NCBI GenBank assembly: GCA_963971405.1
Contig: OZ020486.1
Coordinates: forward strand, 7,215,419-7,279,418
Length of the DNA: 64,000 nucleotides
From: Psococerastis gibbosa
Lineage: Eukaryota > Arthropoda > Insecta > Psocodea > Psocidae
Reading direction: 5' to 3'
Position 1 is the stretch's first letter, and each line of letters opens with the position of its first letter. The notes below the pieces were generated by a model, which saw only the letters and a list, made by a program, of their open reading frames with translations, was not told the origin of the DNA and made no database searches. A program made the position numbers and the translations under genes. Below, one piece after another: positions 55,712 to 64,000 of the stretch.

Positions 55712-56646
55712 GTCAATATCAAGCTATTAAGATTGCCAGGGACCCAAGGTCAAGTGCGCAGAACTTACTGCGCCTGCATTCTATTGAATTGTTCATTTAT
55801 TTTTCATTTGACGCTGTTTCCTTTTTTTATGTTGGAATCCTTCAACCTGAAAATGTTTTCTTTGATATTTCCCCCTACGTTTCACCGCTATTGACAATAT
55901 GGTTACACACCATACATTCCATTTTATAATGGTTGATCTATATTGAGATGATAAGTCAAGAACTGAAGGTATAGTTGAGATACAGCCGCTATCGCGTGGA
56001 TTTTGTGAAATATTTTTTTACGGCCAAACCGTGAATTATTGTACAAGATGAAAACTGACAACATTATTGCAAAGTAACTGCAAAGGCTTTCACGGCCGGA
56101 GTCAAATGAAGAACCAGTAGAATCCGGGCTGATGGGCCGTGGTCGAATTGAAAGTGAACTTCCAAACGTTTCGTCAACATCTGCGGTCGACATCTTCAGT
56201 GGCGCTGCGTAGACTTCGAAGGTTGTACCTCGGTGACTCCGTAGCGAGTCACTCGCCAGCAGCCTCAACAGCCCGGATTCTACTGGTTCTTCATTATTGC
56301 AAATATCTCACTCCGGTAGTATTACCTTATATTTTCAAAATTCAAGGTCGACTGTAGAATTCTAAATGGCGAAGGACAACGATAATACAAGGGAAATGAT
56401 GGCGCCTAACCATAAACTAAGTAAGGCCGAAGCGTAGGCCCAAATGTCAAAAGATGGCGAAGGTGCAAAGGGTATGTGACCAAGTTTGAAGGGTTCCAAC
56501 ACAAAAAAAAAAAAAAAATTGCGGCAAATGAAAAACAAATGATCAATTCAACAGACAGGACTGACAACAGAATAAGGCGCTGTAAGTTCTGCGCACTTGA
56601 CATTGGGTCCCTGGCAATCTTAATAGCTTGATATTGACTGTAAATT
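55712..56646. repeat. inverted repeat pair enclosing a hairpin element
   Basis: 55712-55848 and 56487-56646 are inverted copies sharing GTCAATATCAAGCTATTAAG, ATTGCCAGGGACCCAA and GTCAAGTGCGCAGAACTTAC. They are separated by about 640 bp that includes hairpin element H (56107-56293). Confidence 0.8.
56073..56293. repeat. hairpin element H, long copy 1
   Basis: Lead CAAAGGCTTTCACGGCCGGA, then inverted arms (TGAAGAACCAGTAGAATCC ... complement at 56268-56293). The centre on the minus strand reads CCACTGAAGATGTCGACCGC, AGATGTTGACGAAACGTTTGG, a hammerhead-like arrangement. Confidence 0.85.
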
Positions 56647-57323
56647 ATGGCCAGAACCGCCAAGATTAATCTCAGTCACAACCTTTAGCCGCTTCATTGA
56701 CCGAGCTGCGGAGGCCCACATTATCCTCGCCCCGGTGAAAGCCTCTTGCACAGTAGACAAGTAATAAAGGGAAACAATAACAGTAACTGTAAGATTTTAA
56801 CGATTTCGAAAGCAGTAGCTAGAATGAGTCCCGGTATAATGCCAGTTAGATAAAAATCTAAAGGAGAAAATAACTGGGGGAGAAAGAAGCTGATTAAATA
56901 AAACTAATTTGCTAAGAGAAAATAATTAAATTGATAGCAAGAAAGCTCTAACAGAACCCAAATGTTTTTTCCACTTTCTTTTTTTGGCACTCAGAAAGGA
57001 AAGAAAATTCCGTAATGAGTCGAGAGCTATTCATCTTCACCCCCCTCTACTGTGGATGACGTTTTAGAACAGCGCAGTTCAAAAAACTTCCCCCAAACCT
57101 GTAACTTTCTGTTAGAAAGAGAGGATGCAATCTGTAAGTTCCATTTAAACAAAGAAAATTAAATTAATAAATTCCTCGATCCACAAACCGCAAAGATGTA
57201 AAATTTGGCAAAAATAAAAGTTAAAAAAAAAAACCGTGTTATACACCATATAATACTGCAATATAGCAGATTATATTTTAACCCACTGATTTGCGACTAT
57301 TCCATAATACCTGTTTAAATCGC
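56647..57323. other. no gene seen
   Basis: AT-rich intergenic DNA. Confidence 0.4.
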
Positions 57324-57419
57324 CAAATTGACTCATGCATTCATTGTTTACAAAATAAGTTGAAATCTCTGCCTTTGAAAGGTTGTTTCACCATAGTAGA
57401 ATACCGTGCAAAAATATTC
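57324..57419. repeat. 96-bp direct repeat, copy 1
   Basis: Nearly identical (two or three differences) to 58958-59053: CAAATTGACTCATGCATTCA ... ACCGTGCAAAAA. The high identity against diverged surroundings suggests recent copying. Confidence 0.85.
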
Positions 57420-57457
57420 AATGCACTTTAACATGAACAAACATTATCGTATAATAA

Positions 57458-57667
57458 CGAAGGCTTTCACGGCCGGAGTCTAATAAGGGGACAGAAGAAT
57501 CCGGGCTAATAGGCTGTGGTCGATTTGAAAGTAGGCTTCCAAACGTTTCGTCAACAACTGCGGCCGACATCTTCAGTGGCACTACGTACACGTACACTTC
57601 TAAGGTTGTATCGCGGAGGTACCGTAGCAACTGACAAATAAGCCCGGATTCTTCTGCCCCCTTATTA
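57458..57667. repeat. hairpin element H, long copy 2
   Basis: Lead AAGGCTTTCACGGCCGGAGT, arms starting TAATAAGGGGACAGAAGAAT with complement ending at 57667. Minus-strand centre CCACTGAAGATGTCGGCCGC, AGTTGTTGACGAAACGTTTGG. Confidence 0.85.
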
Positions 57668-58622
57668 AACATTATCGTATTTTCTAGAATAATAGTAATG
57701 AAAATGCATATACTGCACTACTAAAGGTAGTATTTTTTATAAATTTTTCACAGCCATAGGCCATTTTCGAACTTCGACCCTTCGTTTTATGGTCCAGTTT
57801 TCTACCACTTGGGCTAATCTGGAAAAGCGTAGCCAGACTGTAATTGTAAAGGAAACAGTGGGAGGCTGCTGAAAATAGAAATTTGATTGCGGATGTTGAA
57901 ATACGGTGGATGTGGCAATTTGAGGGGGGGGGGGTTTACCCAGAGTTGGCGGCGAGGAGCGGGGGAGTTAAAGCAGACAAGATGCAAGGCTGAGCGACCC
58001 CTGACCTTTCTCCCGCGCGCAGCCGGGGTCTGCGGCCGTAGCCTTTCGTTTGCCCTTTCCCTCCATTTTTCAAATGTCTTTCCGTCGTATTCCATTGTTA
58101 TTCGGAAATAAATGGGTCACGTATTGAAATTATATGGAAATAAGCGAATTGAATGTCTGCAGGAATATAATGAGGGAAAAATGTAGGGCGGTGTATTCGA
58201 GTGGAAATTGGAATTCACTTGGACGTTTTTTTATTTTTATTTTCCAATAGCGACGTCATTGTCATGTTCTAGAGTCATTTTGCTGGTCAAGAGTTCAAAA
58301 ACCTGTTTCTGCTGATTTTTATCTGAATTTTATTTAGCAATGGTACAATTGGAGTGCGGCAGCTCAAAAGCATTTTCCGAGTGGGTAAAAATGCAAATTT
58401 GTTGCAAATAATTCTTATACTGAATGTGCATTTTCTGCATTTCGGCAAAGGCGGTTTTGTGATAGCATGTTTCATGTTACGCCAAGGCAAACATTTCATA
58501 ATATTTCGTATAAAAAGAATGGCTGCGTCAATTTGTTGAAATTAATTAACTACTCATTCCAAAGCCACAAGGATATGAAAATGGCCTGATGACAAGTGCA
58601 TAAACAGTACAAACTTTCTAAA
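57668..58622. other. no gene; GC-rich island inside
   Basis: 57885-58050 is much richer in G+C and CpG than its surroundings (GGCGGCGAGGAGCGGGGGAG, CTTTCTCCCGCGCGCAGCCG). An unmethylated promoter or non-coding exon is possible, but no conserved coding sequence is visible beside it. Confidence 0.35.
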
Positions 58623-58763
58623 GGCGGGGTTTCCACATACGTCAATGGTCAATGAGAAATGTGAAATTGACGTTTTAGCAGACATTAAAGACATACTAAA
58701 AATTCTGCTACTACGTCAAAACCGTATTTCTCATTGACCATTGACGTATGTGGAAACCCCGCC
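58623..58763. mobile_element. GGCG foldback element, small form
   Basis: 141 bp, arms GGCGGGGTTTCCACATACGT and complement, flanked by AAA (58620-58622, 58764-58766). Contains TAGCAGACATTAAAGACAT, matching the large forms. It sits inside dispersed repeat D. Confidence 0.85.
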
Positions 58764-58765
58764 AA

Positions 58766-58957
58766 AAAGCAGACCATTTACCGGCTGATTTACTACTATT
58801 CTACAAAATTTACTTAATTCATTTATAATATTTTTAAAGCAGTAATATTTCAGGTGAGCAAATGTAAATTTACTGCAACAGCTTTTATTTAAATTTCCAT
58901 CTGATATCCCTTGAATTCAGAGAAAGTGGCTGTAGAAGAAAAATTAATTAAATTTGT
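58766..58957. repeat. dispersed repeat D, copy 2
   Basis: Matches 9907-10060 (AGCAGACCATTTACCGG, AATGTAAATTTACTGC). Confidence 0.5.
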
Positions 58958-59053
58958 CAAATTGACTCATGCATTCATTGTTTACAAAATAAGTTGAAAT
59001 CTCTGCCTTTGAAAGGTTGTTTCACCATAGTAAAATACCGTGCAAAAAAATTC
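58958..59053. repeat. 96-bp direct repeat, copy 2
   Basis: Partner of 57324-57419. Confidence 0.85.
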
Positions 59054-59692
59054 TTTTTAAATGCGTATTCCCCTTAGAATTCACCAAAATCAAGACAGAA
59101 ATGAGAAATTAGACATCTCTATCACTCTATCAGTAGCTGAGCAATAACAGCAGCGATGAACACTACAACATTTTAAATAAATAAAATGCACTGTTATGGG
59201 GAAAATGAGTATTTAACGATTGGTAACAAATTACGTTCTCTACAGGTGGCAGTTAGCTTAAAAGTTTACACCCGCGAAAGCTCTAGCAGGCTATTAAGTT
59301 GTTGGCGAGATAAAAGGTCAGGATTACCGTGTTTTTACAGCTTAGACGGTTTTATCACCTAAACTAAGCCTATCCTTTCTTATGACCCAATTTTGTTTCT
59401 CCCAAGGGAACAGAATACTTAGAATGCTTATTGTGCGTGACCGATTCAAAATCTCACTTAGCAGAAGACGTAAATCTCAAAACCAAAGTGACGTAATAGG
59501 GTTGTTTTCTCAATATGGCTACCTAAAAGTGCCCTAAAACAAGCATTAAAAAAAACATGCCTTACCATCATAAATTCACTAATTTGTCAATTTGTGTTAT
59601 TGTAGTATTAAATGCATACACAAATACAGTATATACAATGCTAAAAAATTTAATTAAATAAAACATTGCCATTATGCAATTAAGTAGCTCTC
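59054..59692. other. no gene seen
   Basis: AT-rich intergenic DNA. Confidence 0.4.
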
Positions 59693-59815
59693 AGACCTGT
59701 TCGGTTAGATATTGTGTAGCTGTGCTAACCTGTCTAACAATACGAATCATGTCGCAGAGCATACTCTGGTCGTGTGGGACTTGTGGTGATCGTGGGTTCA
59801 AAACCCGCCAAGTCT
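59693..59815. repeat. repeat shared with 47.04 kb, followed by a tRNA-like head
   Basis: 59693-59752 matches 47038-47100 (CAGACCTGTTCGGTTAGAT, AACCTGTCTAACAATA). 59765-59815 has GACTTGTGGTGATCGTGGG and GGTTCAAAACCC, a decayed T2-like SINE head. Confidence 0.55.
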
Positions 59816-60081
59816 AGATTTTTCTTGACTCTCTAATTCAGCCTTAAATGCATGCCATGTGTCTGAATAAACACGGATAAGATAATATTATTTAAAATTA
59901 TTTATTACTTTTATTTACACTTAAATGGTGTGAAAACGTTCCTATTATGGGGCGGGGGGTAGAGTATCCATATTTATAAATAATTCTGCAAATTGTCATA
60001 ACATGCATTCAATTTTTGCTACAGTTCACGTTTAACATTTTCTTTGCAATTCACAATTCAAGTAATAGTAAAGAAGTACTT

Positions 60082-60350
60082 GAAATGAAAAATGAAATGA
60101 AAAAACGACTTTATTGCAAACAAAAGGCGAACAATAAGACTATAAAGTCTTGTTTTCATGCTAACCTTAAAAACTAAAAAAACAACATTGTAGACTATTA
60201 TAAATTAATTAAAATTAAATAGAGAAGAAGGAAACAGAGGAGTAGTGAAAATAAGAAGGATAAAAGGTATAGGGGGGGGGGGGAAGGAATCCATTGTCAT
60301 CACCATTACAGGACCGGAGAGAGTCTAAGCGATATCTAAGATATACTTGC
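60082..60350 (-). mobile_element. retroelement 3' end E, copy 2
   Basis: A 269-bp insertion flanked by AAGAAGTACTT (60071-60081, 60351-60361). Minus strand: TATATCTTAGATATCGCTTA ... GACTTTATAGTCTTATTGTT ... AATAAAGTCGTTTTTTCATT with an ATTTC-type repeat tail. Homologous to 31419-31668. Confidence 0.85.
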
Positions 60351-60361
60351 AAGAAGTACTT

Positions 60362-61740
60362 AGGATAGTCTTAGACCCGTTTTGATTTTACTTCACAACT
60401 TCAATTTACTCTACAAACATGTACACGCTAAGTTACTTTTCAATTGAGTTTTGCGCAAAAGGTTAAATATTTTCAAAAAATGGTTTTTTACTAGGTAGGA
60501 TACAATGAAAAGTTAAACATTCTATGTGGATATTGATTGCATCTGCTATAGTAGCTAAATATCATTGACTAATGGTTTTTACATAATCTTGAAAACATTG
60601 AATATGTTTAGGGTGGCTCCCACAGCCATCGTAGAAACACATTCCTTTGTGAGGCGGTTGCTGATAGGCTACGCTACGGGGACTATAGTAACAGCAGGAC
60701 CCAGCATTGGGGCTACCACAGCAGCCCTAGCAGCAGCCTGAACTAAGGGTAGATGTAACCAGAGAGACACATTGTGAACCCAAAGAACCTAAAAAAGAAA
60801 ATTAGGGTAGCTTCCAAACCCTAGAAGAGTAATAAAGGCAAAGATACGGAAAGTGGAATCCCATGGAAGCCAGCATATTTTCCCTATCTATTACAATGCA
60901 TGGCGTAATCTTTCGGATTCCACTGTCCCTAGCGTTACCTACGAACGTCAAAGCCACCCATAGAAATGACGAATCAACATCACATCTAGACACTATGTTT
61001 AGCTCATAAAAGATGCCAAATGTTGTAAATATCCAATTAATTTTCAAGTTACGACAGCCTCTCATAAACTAAAATAGTTGCTGACATTTAAGGGAATTCT
61101 AACTAACTCAACTGAATTTCGCTATTTGTCAGAAGCCAATTTTCGCTGTCACAACTTGGTAATTGACAGACTACCGTACGTTTTACAGTACAGATTTCGA
61201 AGCTTAAGACGGAGCAATAACGGTCTATAAGTGCACAATAGGGATTATGTCTTCAAAGTAGATGAGCTTCTGAGTATTGTCTTATGGTCTCAGAGGCGAA
61301 AATCCGTAATATGTACCTCCTCGCTGTGAAGATTGACGCAGTGGCGACTGAACAGATAGACTGAGTTTCAGCCGGGATAAGCGAAAAACACTGTCTTTTC
61401 TGTGCATGGCACTCTTTTGTCCTAGGGTTGGGAAACTGGCCCCGAAGGCGGATGAACTCAATGAGTCATAAGGATGCAGAAGGCAAGGGGAAACTATTGC
61501 AAATCCCTTAGTATACTCATCAATCATGAATACAATTGCCATGATGAGAAGAAGGGATTAGGGTTGTGGTTGCCCATCGTTTTCGAGTCAACCACAAGAC
61601 GAAACTGCAAGCTTATGTTTTTACTATTCATAAATAAGTCAAACCTCTTTCGGAGGCATAGTTAGCAGCTTGCTCGTGCTTGCCTGAGTCTTGAACAGAC
61701 AGCGCGATCGGAGACCTGTCGCAACTCAACACAGGTGTTA
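60362..61740. other. no gene recognised
   Basis: Short open frames (for example 60802-61065 minus, 61282-61542 minus) have no recognisable domains. 61680-61740 carries the block shared with 45.25 kb. Confidence 0.35.
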
Positions 61741-61745
61741 CCTAC

Positions 61746-61916
61746 AGTGGAATCCGGGCTGATGGGCCGTGGACGTTCTGAAAGAGTACTACCAAACGTT
61801 TTGTCAACATCTGTAGTCAACATCATCAGTGGCACCAGGTAGACTTCTAAGATTGCAACTTGGAGGATCAGTAGCAGCTCTTCGACCACGGCCCATCAGT
61901 CCGGATTCCAATGGGT
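61746..61916. repeat. hairpin element H, long copy 3
   Basis: Arms GTGGAATCCGGGCTGATGGG and (reverse) TTGGAATCCGGACTGATGGG. The lead sequence is absent. The centre is more mutated (minus strand CCACTGATGATGTTGACTAC ... GTTGACAAAACGTTTGG). Confidence 0.75.
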
Positions 61917-62051
61917 TATCATCTGACTCCTTTGTCTTTGTAAATATAGACTGAAGAGGTTATTCCGGTATAAAAATTGATTGAGACTGTACATTAGTAC
62001 GAAAGTACAATATTTTGCGTGCGATTAATATTTTTACATTTTAAACCCACG

Positions 62052-62155
62052 GAATGCCTGAGGGCACTATGCCTGTATTTGCATGCCTACCGAGAAATTC
62101 CATAACCGCGTCCTCATTTTAGTCAATCAGTCAAGCCAAGATAAAAGGCACAGCA
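62052..62155. repeat. direct repeat F, copy 1
   Basis: GCACTATGCCTGTATTTGCA, CCATAACCGCGTCCTCATTTTAG match 62868-62985 (GCCACTATGGCTGCATTTGC, CCATAACCGCGTCCTAATTTTAG) with moderate divergence. The two copies flank a 264-bp foldback. Confidence 0.7.
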
Positions 62156-62378
62156 AGCGATCGGAGAAATGTCATGAAATCCATAACTGGCACTAAGCCA
62201 TTTACGAATTCTCTAAAGAAGTTGCTGATCGAAGCTTGCTACTACTCCCTCGCAGAGTTTCTAAATACTACTGACATCTAACTGGCCTAATTCTATTATG
62301 TCACTTATTATTTTGATTGTATTAGCAGTGGTAGTAGCACTAGTAGTTGTACGTTAGTACTGTGGTTCTTAAGCTGCG

Positions 62379-62642
62379 CCCATTCACGAGGGTTCCAAAC
62401 GGACTCGCGCCAAGCCAAATGGCGCGTCCTGTTCCATTTGGCGTTAGCGCCATTTAGAGGGGTCATCACGACTACGCTGAACCAGTCGCTCCAAATCTTT
62501 CAAATTGTACAGTGTGACGATATGGAAGAGGTACTTTTACACTGTATAATATGAAAGATTTGGAGCGACTGGTTCAGCGTATATAAATGGCGCAAACGCC
62601 AAATGGAACAGGACGCGCCATTTGGCTTGGCTCTCGTGAATG
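62379..62642. mobile_element. 264-bp foldback element
   Basis: Near-continuous complementary arms: CCATTCACGAG, GCCAAGCCAAATGGCGCGTC, CTGTTCCATTTGGCG, ACGCTGAACCAGTCGCTCCA and ATACAGTGT-type inner end, all repeated in reverse on the right. The loop is only about 30 bp. GCCAAATGG/CCATTTGGC also repeats within each arm, so smaller hairpins nest in the large one. Confidence 0.88.
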
Positions 62643-62867
62643 GCCAACTTTAGGAAAGACTTTCTAGGCCACCCGTTAGAAACGAAACTGAGATTCGCAC
62701 AATTTGTTGCTCCTAATATTATTGTGAATATATACTGTATATATGTTTATTTTTCGCACCACAACACGGGTATTGTATTACCTACAAAGGCAACTGAATT
62801 CAAATACATTCATTGCATGTTTATAGTGCGGTAAAGTACCTTCTATTAAGGAACTTGAAAAAAAACT

Positions 62868-62985
62868 TGGAATACCAGATGCCACTATGGCTGCATTTGC
62901 ATACCAACCGAAAAATCCCATAACCGCGTCCTAATTTTAGACCTGTAATAAGTCTCTAAGTCAGTCAAGTAAAAGACAAAGAAAG
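62868..62985. repeat. direct repeat F, copy 2
   Basis: Partner of 62052-62155. Confidence 0.7.
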
Positions 62986-63239
62986 AACTTAGCGAACAAA
63001 AGGCAGTGAGCTGTAATGTGTGACAATTTAGTAAACACATGAAAAGTTTGACGTCAAACTGTACGATAAAGTTTGGTTAGTAGTAGCGGCACAAACAGGG
63101 CCTGCAAATTAGAGAGGAAGTGATAATGCCATGGGACATTCGCACTTTAAAGTTAGAAGTACTCGTAGCTAGACAGTTTAGAAACCTTCAAAACTAAGTT
63201 TACCTTAGTCTTAAAAACCCTATTCGTGTACAAAATTAA

Positions 63240-63540
63240 AGATGAGCGGAAAAGCAGGCCTCTATCACCGAAAAAGTCAGGGAAAGAAAGTTAGCATGGC
63301 GGGGTAACAAGAGGAGGAGAGAAGATCGCCACCTGCTGCAACGTGTGAGTGACTATTCGGTGGAGGGCGCAAGGCCACAGGGACGACCAAGGATGTCCTT
63401 AGAAACAAAGCGATGGAGGATTTCAGGAGGACCCTTGGTCATCACCAGAAGATGTACAAGATCGGAAGACCTGGAAAGTGAAGATCCGAGCCGCCAACAC
63501 CGTGGGAGGGACAAAGAGAGAGGAGAGAGATAGATGTATA
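63240..63540 (+). pseudogene. LINE ORF2 C-terminal fragment, frameshifted
   Basis: KVRERKLAWRGNKRRREDRH, then RRVSDYSVEGARPQGRPRM-like text, then (after a frameshift) SPEDVQDRKTWKVKIRAANT. The order 'LRWxGHxxRR ... GRRPxGRPRxRW ... DRxxWR' is typical for the end of CR1/RTE-like proteins. Frameshifts at about 63395-63445 disable it. Confidence 0.75.
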
Positions 63541-63676
63541 GAGTTAGCGCAGTGGTCGGCATTTCGTGGTTCGCGAGCCAAATTTGGCGTGGCGCTTCGG
63601 CAAAACTATATTCTTTTGCCAGTTTATAAAGAAAAAGGAAAAAAGATTGAGAATAGTACTAGGAAAAAGGTGTTCT

Positions 63677-63726
63677 GTGGATCCCCACCATGGCCTGGGA
63701 CTTTGCCAAATTTACTACTACTGTTA
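63677..63726 (+). mobile_element. core-SINE type-2 tail fragment
   Basis: GTGGATCCCCACCATGGCCT, GGGACTTTGCCAAA, TTTACTACTACTG match the last 50 bases of the SINE at 12074-12312. Confidence 0.65.
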
Positions 63727-64000
63727 GTTAGAAAAAAGGACTCTCAACATCGACGTTAAGGACACCCACATATTTGTGTATTTAGCTTACGAAGGGGCCA
63801 TCCTTTGTACTTGTCAATCGCGACTGCATGACAGACAGATTGTGTTTTTGTTGTTTTTTGGAAGACAACTCATAAGCATACCGCGCAATATCAATTTGTG
63901 GTGAAAATCGTTCTGCACTCGTTGGCGCTTTTGGAAAGGTCTCAGCATGAGAAAACCCGGAGTTTGGCTCACTTTTACAAAAAGGTTGCCGACCAATGAG
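63727..64000. other. no gene seen
   Basis: Unassigned sequence to the end of the window. Confidence 0.4.

Overview
The window looks like nuclear DNA of an arthropod, most likely an insect. It is AT-rich, gene-poor and packed with transposable elements. The evidence is eukaryotic: one host-type gene for an animal plasma-membrane calcium ATPase, a hAT transposase with a spliceable intron, mariner elements, tRNA-derived SINEs, non-LTR retrotransposon ends and many foldback elements. Hemiptera or a related order is possible, but the sequence does not fix the species. There are no rRNA genes, CRISPR arrays or bacterial-style operons.

Layout. 1-16.2 kb is repeat-only: SINEs, MITEs and LINE tails, several nested inside each other. 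16.4-19.6 kb (minus) holds a complete calcium-pump coding sequence in one exon, probably preceded by a 5' UTR intron, with a hairpin just after its stop. 20-30 kb carries Harbinger-like MITEs (one split by a LINE end), TIR elements, an 881-bp inverted repeat and SINE/LINE tails. 30.1-31.4 kb is a near-complete DD37D mariner with one frameshift, and 32.55-33.39 kb is an internally deleted mariner with long terminal inverted repeats. 34-41 kb holds SINEs, a large foldback, a LINE 3' end and an 812-bp TIR repeat. 41.39-45.22 kb is a complete hAT transposon with an intact two-exon transposase, TIRs and an identical 8-bp target duplication. 45-64 kb is again repeats, including four copies or fragments of a hairpin element with a hammerhead-like motif.

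The genes do not form a pathway. The calcium pump would export cytosolic Ca2+; everything else recognisable is mobile DNA. The region is most useful as a record of nested insertions with readable target-site duplications, of a SINE family that shares a head and core but has two different tails, and of foldback elements whose two arms vary together from copy to copy.
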